Assembly (NCBI GenBank): GCA_014155875.1
Contig: JACEFZ010025826.1
Span: 41,001 to 105,000 of the forward strand
From: Cepaea nemoralis
Taxonomy: Eukaryota; Mollusca; Gastropoda; Stylommatophora; Helicidae
Length of the DNA: 64,000 nucleotides
Reading direction: 5' to 3'
The translations under genes were made by a program, and so were the position numbers. Under the pieces are notes generated by a model. That model was not told the DNA's origin, made no database searches, and saw only the letters and a list, made by a program, of their open reading frames with translations. The stretch's first letter is position 1; every line of letters begins with the position of its first letter. Below are positions 25,986 to 36,509 of this stretch, one piece after another.

Positions 25986-26383
25986 TTAATTTTCACAAAA
26001 CATTTGTCATGCCTGTGGTCCAACACATTCCACGTCAACAGGCATTTGGGGTGTCTTTCTGAGCCTAAGTCTGTCCTCAGTCTGCATACAAGACAGCATA
26101 CTGTTGTCTCCCCCTTGTCTGACCCCGATATGTTCTACATGGAAGACTGCCAGTAACCATCATCAGTAAAACACCTGGGGTCATTGAAAGATGCAAGCCC
26201 TCCACCAACTAAAGGAGGAGACACAGTAAAGGGACACTCATCATCATCATCATCATCATCACACAGCAAGCCCTTTACTGATTGCTGCTCTCATCTGAAC
26301 CTGCTGGGGAAAATCCTCGATCCTTGCCTGTTCCCCTATCTTATGCATTTTCATTCCAGGTTGTCGCTGCAATTGCTGACCAG

Positions 26384-26509
<126 letters not shown>

Positions 26510-26914
26510 CTAGATATACATATGACTTGGTGGTTCTACTGTGCAAAATGGGAACAGTCAGAAACAAGTTGAGATAAAAACATAAAAACACTGGAAAGAG
26601 AATTTTCTGTAACGATGTGCGCATTGGTTTATATGCATGCGCGCGCGTGCGCGCACACACATATATATTTCCATCGGCATTCACATCTAATATTCCCCAC
26701 ATAAGTCTTTTGAAATTCCTCACTATCATAAGCCACATGACCTGCCTTTGTTGCCGTCATATGTAAATGATCTATAACATCTTGAATCCAACTATGATAT
26801 GGTTTCCTCTTTTCTGGTTTATGATCACCATAAACTTTTCGAGACGATGTCTCTTTACATGCTCAAAATATTTCCAGCATTTTCCTCGATTCTGTGTGTC
26901 TTAACTGATTCACA

Positions 26915-27071
26915 ATACCTCTGAAGTCTGAGTGGGTTCGCCTGATGGTGAGGGACACTGTTAATAGGGAAAGCTAACCCACACACACAATTCAGTCCAT
27001 CACTACTATAAATAGTGTGTATGGACTATGCTTGAGTTCAAAGCGAGCGAGCGAAAAAAAAAAAAAAAAAC
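26915..27071 (+). repeat. SINE-B 3' half with poly(A)
   Basis: AAGTCTGAGTGGGTTCGCCTGATGGTGAGGGACACTG...TGCTTGAGTTCAAAGCGAGCGAGCG is followed by A16. This is the clearest copy of the SINE-B tail. Confidence 0.85.
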
Positions 27072-27074
27072 TTG

Positions 27075-28080
27075 ATTCACTGCCATGGGAATGATGTGTC
27101 ATCTTAATTGAACTACCTGAAACTGCCATGGTAAGATTAAACGTCTGAATGTTGCCAATGCGTTATTTGTTTAATTTCCAGTATCTTCCACAATTTTAGT
27201 GTCCAGTAAATGTAAATTTACACTGGAAGAAGTTCTTTCTTTCCAAATTACTTGGAAACAAAGAGTCACGTCTCTCAAAACTGAGCAGAAATCTGTCTTA
27301 AATTGTGGTTAATTTTCTAATTTTAGAAATTGGAAAGCCCACTAGCTCTCGACCTCGTCGATTGACATCAGATTATCATTTTAAACAATGTTAGATGATA
27401 GTTATTCCGATTAAAAGGACTTTGTGAAAGATTCTGCAACTGATAGCATGTGCAGTAATGTGGTTATTCAGTTAAATTATGTAGCAGGTGGCCATATGAA
27501 AAAAAAAACTAACAGTGAAAGTTCATCATCATATGATGGCACATGTCAAATAATGCATGCTCTAATGAGCCACACTTGTTCCCCTATGTTCGCTTTGACT
27601 ATCACAAATAAGCTAAGCAGTATTTAAATAATTACAACTAAATAGAAAATAGTTTATATATTGGATCTCATTCTAATGAATACAAATCTCATGTTTTCCT
27701 GACTTTTTCAATTTTACGTGAAAATGATGTGCTTCAAAATATGATGCTATAATTGTGTTTTGTTGGTGTTAAAGAGCAGTTCTTGTGATACTGGTGAATA
27801 AAAGTGGTGTGTTTATCATTATTCAGTAAACTGGATTGGATTATCATCAAATAGGGAGAAGTTATTTTTAACCTCTTCCAAAGTATAAATTCAGAAGTGT
27901 TCCGTGTGCAATCTTCTTTAATTTGATATATAATACTATTTATCATTTGATATATAACAATATATCTGCTACCATTTTTACATCATCAATGTGACACACC
28001 CCTACTTCCCATTTCCTGTCATCAATTTCCGTTCAGTCCAAACCCACTTTTTGTTTGACACTGAATCAGTTAATACTTAA
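27075..28080. other. Part of YY1 intron 1; no further feature seen
   Basis: AT-rich intron sequence without a repeat family I recognise. Confidence 0.35.
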
Positions 28081-28125
28081 TCTTCTTCAGCATTGTGTTC
28101 TTGTTGTATATATATATGTTGGGAG

Positions 28126-28931
28126 GCTCTATTCGCAATAAATTGCGAATAGAGAAAAATTATATTCGCAATAGAATTGCGAATAGAGAAAAATTATATT
28201 TGCAATAGAATTGCGGGAAGTAACAGACATGTAAGAGCGTCTGCTCACTAGTCAATTGTAGTTTGAGCCATTAAGAAGTCTAAGAAGGTGGTTAATTTAA
28301 ATAGGAATATTCACTGTTGCGAGTTTAATTCTGCCGAATTCTCCGTAATTAGTAATTTTTTAATGAACCACCCTTCGTCTTACTTCTGTCCGTTCTTTTC
28401 GCATCCCGTTTTATTTTTACATTACGTTAGTCTCGTTTAAATATCAAGAATAATTTTCCAGAACTGGTATCCCCGATACAAATAACGATCCCATTGTGTC
28501 CCCAAGCGAGTTTAAGAATTGTTAACTTTCATTTCTGTACACTTACTGTTACCAGGCATCAATGTTTGTTTACGTTACCGTCCTACTTTGTATGTCCTGA
28601 TAATTCTGGTCCAAGCTGACAGTAATATGCTTCGACCATCACACTTTATTCACATGCTTCGAGTTTCTCAGTTCTATATTTTAGTTCCTAATGTTTAATA
28701 TTTGTACATATATACTGAAAATGAAAAAAAAAAAAATTTACTTCACCGACGTGGAATCGAACCTCTGAGCTCCCGCCTGACAGGCGGAGACGCCTATCAC
28801 CACGCTACCGAGAACACGTTAACATATCTGCAAAAATTTATAATATAGCCACACGCATAGAAATAATCATGTGACCTACTTCTACTGCAAATATAATTGT
28901 TTTTTATTCGCAATTCTATTGCAAATAGTCA
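28126..28931. mobile_element. Inverted-repeat element carrying a tRNA-like sequence
   Basis: Left end CTCTATTCGCAATA-AATTGCGAATAGAG...; the complement of the right end reads GACTATTTGCAATAGAATTGCGAATA...AATTATATTTGCA. The left arm repeats a 33-34 bp unit about 2.6 times, each unit itself a small hairpin. I could not read a clean target duplication; the flanks are TATATAT-rich. There is no transposase frame inside. It lies in YY1 intron 1. It could be a foldback/MITE element, or a segment bounded by two separate copies of a small palindromic repeat. Confidence 0.6.
28741..28814 (-). tRNA. tRNA-Asp(GTC)-like gene or pseudogene
   Basis: On the minus strand, TCTCGGTAGCGTGGTGATAGG fits an A box, CTCCGCCTGTCAGGCGGGAG forms the anticodon arm with loop CTGTCAG (anticodon GTC, Asp), and GGTTCGATTCC is a perfect B box. 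A T13 run at about 28724-28736 lies 4-5 bases beyond the 3' end, a strong Pol III terminator. The acceptor stem pairs only about 5 of 7, so it may be a pseudogene or a tRNA-derived repeat head rather than a working tRNA. Confidence 0.6.
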
Positions 28932-29085
28932 CTTCGATATATATTTGTTATCTTGTTTTTTTTGCAGTCCAATGAATGTTTAGTTTTGAGCAATGCTTGT
29001 TCTTATAATTTTTGTCATCACATTTCCATCGCCTGTCGGTGTGAACTTATATTTAAAACTTCACTTTCTGAAATTTCTCTCCATT

Positions 29086-29686
29086 AGTTAGTTAGTCTTT
29101 CCTCTAGAGCCTAAGGTGGCGCATAGGGCAGAAGTCCTGTCTCTCCATGCTTGGCGGTTCGCTGCTACCTGTTGTAGATCTTGGATATTTACTTGGCCAT
29201 TGAATGAGCCTTCTCTAATGATGGTTCTACGCAGGGTCTCTCTTGGTCTTCCCCGTTTTCTTTTCCCTACTGGTGACCATATGAGGGCTTGGTAGGGGAG
29301 TCTTGACTTGTCCATTCTGAGTACATGGCCGATGTAGTTCCAACGGCGTCTTCTTATGAAATTGGATACTGTATCTTGCTTAGTCTCTTGTCTTATTTGC
29401 GAATTGGTTCTGAAGTCTGTCCAGTGGATGTTTAGAAGTCTTCTAAGACATTTGTTCTCAAAATTGTCAAATTTTTTATCTAAAGCTACCGTTGATTTCC
29501 AACTTTCACATCCATACGTTAACACTGGAATCACACAAGAGTTGAAGATTTTAAGTTTTGTGTGTTTGCTGAGTGTCCTTGACTTCCAGATGTTTGACAG
29601 TTTATTGAAGGCACTAAATGCCAGTGCGATTCTAGATGATATTTCTGGTCTTGAGTCCCCTGTAGATGTCATTTTGCTTCCTAGGT
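29086..29686 (-). mobile_element. 5'-truncated LINE ORF2 C-terminus, (CTAA)n tail, 13-bp TSD
   Basis: The TSD ATTTCTCTCCATT is at 29073-29085 and 29687-29699. A 194-codon frame is open from 29672 to 29088 (minus): YLGSKMTS (start of the insert), TLSKHTKLKIFNSCVIPVLT YGCESW, RRRRWNYIGHVLRMD and GKRKRGRPRETLRRTI, the thumb-to-C-terminus part of a non-LTR ORF2. No stop interrupts it, so it is fairly young. The flanks are themselves an older related LINE. Confidence 0.85.
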
Positions 29687-29894
29687 ATTTCTCTCCATTG
29701 ACAAATATAAATCAGATAGCCGTGGGAGCGATTAGTAGTGTGACTCTTTGCTGGCTGTTGAATGAGAGGACGGAGCACGTATGGGAATGTCTTGAGTAGT
29801 GTCAGTTCTTAGCTCAACTCAAATGATAAATATATATGTTGACATATATGATTTATGGTTGTCAATTTTTATTTTCACACACACACACAGTCAT

Positions 29895-30065
29895 GTGATG
29901 AGTAGAGAGGCATTGGAGAGCATCGTGACTACTGGAAAGATCAAGTGGAAGAAAGGTAGACAAAGAAAAATCATCAGCATCATTTCTCTTGGTCTGCCTC
30001 TGCTTTTCTTCCCCTGGAGTTTTCCAGTTGTCACGATTTTCTCCAAAGCCTTTCTTCTTACACAA
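29895..30065. repeat. Fold-back of two LINE-A fragments
   Basis: The left arm (plus) encodes REALESIVTTGKIKWKKGRQRK. The right arm is an inverted copy (CTGCTTTTCTTCCCCTGGAGTTTTCCAGTTGTCACGATTTTC). The arms are about 70 bp with only a few bases between. Confidence 0.65.
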
Positions 30066-30748
30066 CCAAAGAAAGCTGTTTGTCGCTTTCTTTTATTGTT
30101 GTATGTAATGTATTATAATGTAATGTAATAGTTTGTTCTAGTGTAATGTAGTAGTAATGTTCTAGTTTCATTAGCCCCTTTCCGGCAATCGTTGACTTTG
30201 GCAGCACGATACTTTGGCAGCATTAATTATTATGAATTTTATTACATAAGAAGAAGTCATAAGTCTGTCGAAATCCGAAATTCATTACTGAAGGTGAAGG
30301 GTTAGACGGTTAGGGTTAGCCACAACTCAACTGGAGCTGGAAGGGGTGGTGGTTATTTCACTTCAACATAGCCTATTGTTCTGAGTCAGCACATTTCTAC
30401 ATGACCTAATATTCTGCAACCCATTTTGATAAATATAACAGCGATGACGATATTATTTACCCCCCCAAAAAATAGCAAGTAAATTTTATCACGTGATGTT
30501 TATATTTAACTATGGGAATTCCACTTCCGCTACAAGTTCCGTTACAGTTGTCCATCAAGGTTACAGAAGGTCATTTCTGAGCAAAATTCTATAATAACTC
30601 AGTAACATCACTGCAGGCTTTATCAATTATGTTTTCATTGTCACAGATACATTTATAGACTTCTTACGATCAATTTACAATATTCTACGAGTCACCAACG
30701 CTCCTGTAACTCTATGCCAAAAACATTACGACTGATCATTACCATCCT

Positions 30749-30811
30749 AAAATGGCGGCCGGTCGCCATGTTCACAATTCCCTCCGCCATTTTCATGAAG
30801 AATATGGCGGC
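30749..30811. promoter_or_regulatory. Cluster of four YY1 consensus sites in YY1 intron 1
   Basis: AAAATGGCGGC at 30749-30759 (plus), AACATGGCGAC at 30762-30772 (minus), AAAATGGCGGA at 30783-30793 (minus) and AATATGGCGGC at 30801-30811 (plus) all match the YY1 consensus AAnATGGCG. A weaker TAATGGCC follows at 30825-30832. They lie about 340-400 bp downstream of the exon 1 donor. This suggests that YY1 binds and controls its own gene. Autoregulation through first-intron sites has been described for mammalian YY1 (recalled, not checked). Confidence 0.75.
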
Positions 30812-31151
30812 GCCCATAGAATAGTAATGGCCGACTTAGTATCAAAACAAACCCTGGAATATGTGTATATCTTGTCTTTACGTTAGATAAATAAACGAAG
30901 CAAATAACTAACCACAAACAGACACCAAGGCTTTGCAAAATAGTGCACGTTTGTTGTTAGGTCACGTCGATCTCGTCATGTTCGATCATTGTTTGTTAGT
31001 AATCAAATCATTGGAAATAAATAAGATTAAAATACAGTCAGTCATGTCATCCATTACCATTCCATTAGTTATCAAAACATAATTATCCTATAACGAATTA
31101 AAAACTCATTCTATTTATGTAAATGCCTTACAAGCACAACGTCCTACTTAC

Positions 31152-31595
31152 CCGATGCCCACATCGTTACAGAAAATTCTCCGTCAGTGTTTTTATCTGA
31201 ACTTGTTTCTGTTCCCATTTTTTCACAGAAGAAGAATCACCAAGACCTAAATCGTTAACACCGAGACCACTCGACTGAACAATATTTCTCGACTTTCCTT
31301 TCCGTTTACCACCTTTTCCTCTTCGCATAGGAATAACCTCTTCTGTGGATATTTCAATTTCTGGTGCTGGAACTGGAATTGTATCCGCGTAGACAAGATT
31401 TGAATCACCAACAACTTCTTCATGAGTCTGTAAAATAATTTCTTCTCCGATTGAATCAGGTAAAGGCTGTAACGCTATCATAGGTTGTACTGAAACTTCG
31501 TCTAAACTTTCCACCGTCTCTATTGGTATTTCTACAGGAATAGTTTCTACTTCCACTTCTTGAATTTCCACTTCGGAACCTATAACCGACGCCAT
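31152..31595 (-). CDS. YY1: YY1 coding exon 1, with an apparent 1-base loss near its 3' end
   Basis: YY1 is a GLI-Kruppel Polycomb-associated transcription factor (pleiohomeotic in flies), acting in the nucleus. ATG at 31593-31595; the protein begins MASVIGSEVEIQEVEVETIP, matching the acidic YY1 N-terminus, then MIALQPLPDS, a basic RRGKGGKRKGK patch, and KKWEQKQVQIKTL of the REPO (Polycomb-recruiting) domain. The expected continuation GEFSVTMWAS up to the donor (G|GTAAGT at 31151) is present but in the +1 frame. The exon is 444 bases where the phase of exon 2 needs 445. In the frame as given the protein stops after ...TLTENFL. A lost G in a GGG run (near 31184) would explain it: either a sequence error or a real null allele. 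Everything downstream is intact, so I favour an error or polymorphism. Confidence 0.93.
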
Positions 31596-31599
31596 TGTG

Positions 31600-32165
31600 G
31601 CTCACTACGTGAGAAGGGTGAAAGTGGGGGGAGTTATCCACCACCATCGCAAATTTGTGTACTACGTAACAACGCATTCCCTGGCTCTGGTGTTGATGTG
31701 CCAGTTAGGACAGTCATGGTAATTACGAAAGAAATCAAAATGTCTTCCCGGGATCAAAGTGAATTGAATTAGTCTGAAACAAGTCAATGCATTTAAGTTT
31801 GTATATACTTGAATAACAGCAGATGAAAGATGCATTGCAGAAGATACACGTAGATTAGTCCAAGTAAATGCGAGATTTCACACGATGAAGAATATTCTCT
31901 ACACTATAGCTTTGATTCACACACATGATTCACGCACAGTTAGCAGACTAATGTGGAAGCTAGCTACGAATATTTGGTTTTATAGAAGAATGATGACAAC
32001 GCCGTGGACGAAAAAATAAATAAAGCGTAATAAAGATATATTGAAAGTATTTAACTTTAACTCTCATCTGAACTCGCATCATAACTCGCATCTGAAGAAA
32101 ATAGTCCGCACTCGTTGGGTACATCGTCGAAAGGTGAAAGCTGGAGTTCATCGTTAACAATAAGA
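31600..32165. other. YY1 upstream region
   Basis: Sequence upstream of the YY1 start. No TATA box or core promoter element is clear enough to call. It includes a possible remnant of LINE sequence near 31780-31980. Confidence 0.35.
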
Positions 32166-32170
32166 AAGTT

Positions 32171-32188
32171 GGGGGGGGGGGGGGGGGG
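32171..32188. repeat. G-run
   Basis: An uninterrupted run of about 18 G. Similar G or C runs occur at 6453, 9836, 14130, 33720 and 47172. Confidence 0.9.
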
Positions 32189-32449
32189 TGGTTTGAAGAG
32201 GCAGGGCTAATTTTATTTATTTTTAAAACTTACCTTTGTCCTGAGTTTCTCTCTGGGATTTGGATCTGATCCGGCACTCAGGATTAAACCTCAGTGTGAG
32301 AAACAGTGACTACTGACATATTGGACGGCAAGTCTGGAATCAGATTGGTCGTCTGACAAATTGGTTGCCTATCCGGCGTCAAAAATAATCAATTAATGAC
32401 AAATTGGGGCGCTCGCCCATGATAGTACGTAACTTGGCAGCAAGGCTGA

Positions 32450-32945
32450 TTTGGTTAAGGCTTCATGAGACAGAGTGAAAACTGTAGCAAAACAGACAAG
32501 AGGACCCACAGCTGGACAGGCTCTTTCGGCGGGGAAGTGAGCACAGTGTCTGGACGTGCGAGAAAATGCAGGCGGACCTTTAATATTAATAGATTTAGAC
32601 AGCTACCGCTTTCGAAGTATGCTGACAATGAAATACTCAAAACCCAAAGAGGAAATATTAAAAATCTGAGTCTTATATTAGTTTATATGTTTAATGCTGA
32701 ATCATTACCTAATAACATGATAATATGTCTGTTTCTTCGCAGATGTGAAGTTCAAGAACCAGCGTATACACTTCGCTTGGAGAGAGGGAGGAGAGTTCCG
32801 CGACAGTCCCCGCGGAGGTGGTAATTTGGTACAGGGTCGGGAGAAAAGTCGGGAGAACCTTAGTCCGGTAGAAATAGAATCATGTCCACTTTCAGGGCTT
32901 CGACAACATGAATTCCAATGCACTGAATAACTAACTAACTAATGA
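32450..32945 (+). repeat. Dispersed repeat with (AACT)n end; relative of 2690-2835/3446-3530
   Basis: Shared order: TCAAAACCCAAAGAGGAAAT...AATCTGAGTCTTAT, then GATGTGAAGTTCAAGAACC and GGAGGAGAGTTCCGCGACAG. The earlier copy has the same blocks split by the LINE at 2847-3434. It ends AATAACTAACTAACTAA, like the (CTAA)n-tailed LINEs, so it is probably a LINE 3' region. Confidence 0.55.
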
Positions 32946-33266
32946 CGTAACTAAGTAACCAATCAAGCAATCAACCAGCCAACCAACCAACCACCGCAGT
33001 AACCAACTAACAAATGTCAAATAAAAGTAACTAATTAACCAACCTAACTATCAACCAACCAACCATCCACCCACCCACACAACCAACCATCATGATATAG
33101 ATTATAGCTCTTGTTCTATAAAGTCGAACTACGCAAAAATGTATACTTCATATTCACCTCATGAATCACATATCTCATAACATTCTCTTCAGTCCTTGTG
33201 CATACTTAATGTAAACACTGTAGCCTGCTAAAGAGGTGGATTTAAATGCTGAACCATCTGTGAAAG

Positions 33267-33515
33267 GCCGGCTCCCTGGCCGAGGAGGTTAGCAGCTTTC
33301 TCCGTTAACCCCGAATACTCTCGTGGTTGACGTGAGCGCACGAGAATTACAAGTGGTTCAAGTCGCGCCAGTGACTTATGAGAGTATGGAGCCGGTCGCT
33401 CAGAAAGTCATGGCGTGCTGATGAGCGTAATCTAGCCTAGGAATCAACATACAGCTGAAAGATGCTGATGTTGACCGCAATATCCTCAAACAGGATGGAA
33501 ACGCGGGGAAAAAAA
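33267..33515 (+). mobile_element. SINE-A insertion, 11-bp TSD
   Basis: The TSD ATCTGTGAAAG is at 33256-33266 and 33516-33526. The head is GCCGGCTCCCTGGCCGAGGA and the body has CAGCTGAAAGATGCTGATGT. An A-rich tail precedes the right TSD. Confidence 0.9.
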
Positions 33516-33719
33516 ATCTGTGAAAGCCTAGATTGTCGATATCTGGTAGCAGTTTATGGTGTCCAGTGCATATTTCTTTCTTTCTATTTTTATTACTGTG
33601 ATTACTGTGCAGGATGAGTTTCTGTTGATACTTTTGGCAAGCAATTTCGGTTTGATAATTCGAAAGTTGAAGTTCTCCCTGTTTGGAAAATTGTAGTTCA
33701 GTTTTTGTTTTCTTTAGTT

Positions 33720-33780
33720 GGGGGGGGGGGGGGGGGGGGCGTTGGTGGTGGTTGGGAGGGGGAGGGGGGCGGGTTAGTGT
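33720..33780. repeat. G-run and G-rich block
   Basis: About 19 consecutive G followed by GGTGG/GGGAGG motifs, a potential G-quadruplex. Confidence 0.85.
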
Positions 33781-33806
33781 TTGTTAGTTTCTCCCTTAGC
33801 TTAATA

Positions 33807-33958
33807 CAGGGTGTATTTTTAATGACTGCAGTGTTTGAAAATATTGCCGGTCCATGTTTTGTATTTACCTATTATGTTGCATGAACTTTACAAAGGGTGA
33901 ATACAAAACTTGGACCGGCCATATTTTCAAACGCTGCAGTCATTAAAAATACACCCTA
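33807..33958. mobile_element. 152-bp palindromic MITE, TA duplication
   Basis: Arms of about 60 bp: CAGGGTGTATTTTTAATGAC on the left and the near-identical complement on the right (ends ATACACCCTA). Both run through TTTGAAAATAT and GCCGGTCCA. TA flanks both ends (33805-33806, 33959-33960). Confidence 0.82.
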
Positions 33959-34139
33959 TACAAGAGAGATCGTTGGCTCATTCTTCTTGTCTGTTTTCAG
34001 GTATCTGTCATTACTCTGGTTGGATGGCCTGTCTTTTTTTCTCCTGTAGATTTCTACTTTTGTGCGCGTCTAGTTGCTCTATGTTTGTAGTTATTTCACA
34101 TGCAGCTACGGGCATTGATTGACCTCATTCCTCGATCAC

Positions 34140-34560
34140 CAGAGTCGGGGGTCAGCTCCGTGTTCCTGTCTCGACCATGCCACGTGGCCAAGCCATCCAG
34201 GTATTTACTTCTTGGTCTTCCCCTTGGTCTCTTCCCTTAGATCTTGCCAGTTGTCATCAAGTTCTCCAATTCATTTCTTCTCATAACATGCCCAAAAAAA
34301 ATGTTGACTGTCTACACCTAATGACTATAATCAGCTTACGATCTTCATTTGTTTCTTGAAGGACTTGTTCATTGTTTTTGTTGTTGTTGTTGTTGTTGTC
34401 AGTCCATGGTATTCTTTGCATTTTCCTCAGAAACCACATTTCCACAGCCCTCAGATGTTTTTTCAGCTTGACTGCTCATTGTCCACGCTTCACATCATAC
34501 AAAAGTACAGGTTCTATGTAGCACCTCAACAAATGTACTGCAGTCTTATCGATAATATAT
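34140..34560 (-). repeat. LINE-A fragment
   Basis: TCGACCATGCCACGTGGCCAAGCCATCCAGG...CTTGGTCTTCCCCTTGGTCTCTTCCC is the inverse of the stretch encoding GRPRNKYLDGLA in the copy at 45393. Confidence 0.7.
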
Positions 34561-35245
34561 GAGTATACATACAGCCAAAACCGAAGTAATGCAAGTTAGC
34601 AGACCTCCTGGTCCACTAAGTTTACAGATAAAAAACCATCTCTGAAACAAATTAAAGAATTCAAATATCTTGGAAGCATGATCACAGAAGATGGCAGATT
34701 GGACAGAGAAATCGAAATCAGATGTCAGAAAGCAAGCGCACTTACATATCAACTATCACTCATACTGAAACATCCAAATATACCCATGTCCGCACAACGA
34801 CATATAATAAACTGCACATTCACACCAACCCTATGCTACTAATCTCAAACTTGGATTTTACCCAAATCACACTTTCGCAAAATCAACACCTGTGAGATGA
34901 GATGCTTGAGGATAGCTGCCAACTTAACAATCCGAGACCGAGTAAGAAATGTTGCTAACTATCAGACAGACAGTGGGATCAACACATTGTGCCACAATTA
35001 ATATTGAAAGACAGAAGATTAAGTAGTTTGGCCATCTCGTTAGAATGCAACACTATCAACTACCATCACTGGCTCGACATCAAAGATCATCTGCGACGAG
35101 ACCAAGAGGACGCCCAAGAAGAAAATGGATTGACGATAACAAAGACATTCGATGTACAATCACACGGAATGACACCATCCAGTGCCACCCATCGAGCGCT
35201 GGAGCGCCAATTATTCCTCTCTTTGGTCTGAAAGGTGAGGGGGAA
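34560..35245 (+). pseudogene. Decayed LINE ORF2 C-terminal region
   Basis: Shifting frames give QVSRPPGPLSLQIKN, IKEFKYLGSMITEDGRLDREIEIRCQKASA (about 34655-34740), then RPRGRPRRKWIDD near 35102-35140. This is the usual order of the ORF2 thumb to C-terminus. Many stops. Confidence 0.75.
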
Positions 35246-35467
35246 AAAGGGAGTGGATTGCGTGTGTAATCCATTGTTAACGTAACATCTGAGGTATAGA
35301 CGGCACAAGATGTGAGATGTGTTTATTTATTATTATCGTCTGCTCCCCAAGTCGTGCTTAGCTTAGCAAGCCACCTGATAAAATTCAGACACCAGAGATT
35401 CTTTATGCCCATCTAGTTTCAGCTGGCGGCCCAGCTTACTCCTAGATAAACTGGATAATTCATTGGG

Positions 35468-35624
35468 TATTCGTGGCAGAGTGGTCAAGCCGTCTGCCTC
35501 AAGTTCTGAAGATCGTGGATTCGTGTCCATTCAGAACACCAGTACACTTTTCTGGAGACCCTGGGGAACATCGCTGGAGCCTAAAAATCGCGTTTTGTGC
35601 TATGCTATCGGCAGACAACTTCTG

Positions 35625-35701
<77 letters not shown>
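35468..35701 (+). repeat. tRNA-headed SINE followed by (GA)n microsatellite
   Basis: TTCGTGGCAGAGTGGTCAAG carries an A box and GATCGTGGATTCGTGTCC a B-box-like element. The body ends TTCTGCATG and runs into (GA)n at 35629-35701. The repeat lies about 210 bp upstream of the desaturase start codon, so it may be in its promoter or 5' UTR. Confidence 0.7.
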
Positions 35702-35705
<4 letters not shown>

Positions 35706-35911
35706 AAACCCAGGTGCAATGAAGTCGATTCTGTCGCCTTCAACCTCCATAGATAAAAAGCACCGCAAAAAAAGTTTGATCTTCAATTTGAGAAAATTCT
35801 GGCGTGAGGTCAGCGAATGTTTGTGACCTTTCACCTAGGTAACGTATACAAGTCAATCCTGGCAGACAGTTTAAAACCAAACAGCCCTAGTGTAGGGCCG
35901 GCAGTCACAAC

Positions 35912-35993
35912 ATGGGAGCTCGAGTCTCCAGGTCCGATTTTGAGTGGGTCTATACAGAGGAACCTCACGCGACAAGAAGAAAACAAATGCTTG
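35912..35993 (+). CDS. DEGS1: Sphingolipid delta4-desaturase, coding exon 1
   Basis: Here ATG begins [20 protein letters not shown] then TRRKQML, and a donor follows (CTTG|GTTAGT at 35994). This is the diagnostic N-terminus of DES1/ifc proteins: MGxRVSRxDFEWxYTxxPHA with an N-myristoylation-type Gly2. The exon is 82 bases; its last G joins CA of exon 2 to make Ala28 before KYPE. Exon sizes 82 + 743 + 144 = 969 = 323 codons including the stop, the family's normal length. No other frame at this spot encodes anything recognisable. Confidence 0.95.
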
Positions 35994-36193
35994 GTTAGTT
36001 TTGTATAACTTTTAAGTAAAACAACATAGCATAGATATGGCGAAGTCACAAATTTAATTTAATTATTTAGTTTACATACAATGTAACAAACGATAATATT
36101 ATTATTAATAAGTTGAAGAAAGAACGTGATTAATTAATTATTGACAATTTTACAATATTGTTAATAAATATGAAATATTAAATATAATATAGC

Positions 36194-36458
36194 TATGTTT
36201 TTCGCATATCCTGAGTGTTTACAGGACATGGTTGTAAACACCAGCATTATACTACTAATACTATTCATATTGTATTGTTGATGTCTTGGCAAGTTTACGT
36301 TCAGTAGTTTGCCATTGATCTCTGAACGACCGGCTCTCATACCAACACTATAAGACCCACCGCGACGCGGTCTGCTGCAAAATCGGCCGCAGCTGTGTTT
36401 TGAACGCAGGTAAGTGGGCTCACGAGTCGCGCCGACAGGCCCTTAGCCACAGAGACCG
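36194..36458 (-). mobile_element. SINE-A insertion, about 8-bp TSD, in DEGS1 intron 1
   Basis: AATATAGC at 36186-36193 and 36459-36466. On the minus strand the head is GGTCTCTGTGGCTAAGGGCC and the tail is TGTCCTGTAAACACTCAGGA. It belongs to the TCTCTGTGGC subfamily. Confidence 0.8.
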
Positions 36459-36509
36459 AATATAGCATTTCATAAATGAGATATACTATATATATCATAT
36501 AGCCTATCC

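Noticed and set aside
35463..35834. Open frames with RERERE or LSLSLS
   Set aside because: Artefact of the (GA)n tract. The real coding sequence nearby is the short DEGS1 exon 1 in another frame.
35817..36049. Open frames of 63 and 72 codons over DEGS1 exon 1
   Set aside because: They are in wrong frames over the real exon and show no family similarity.
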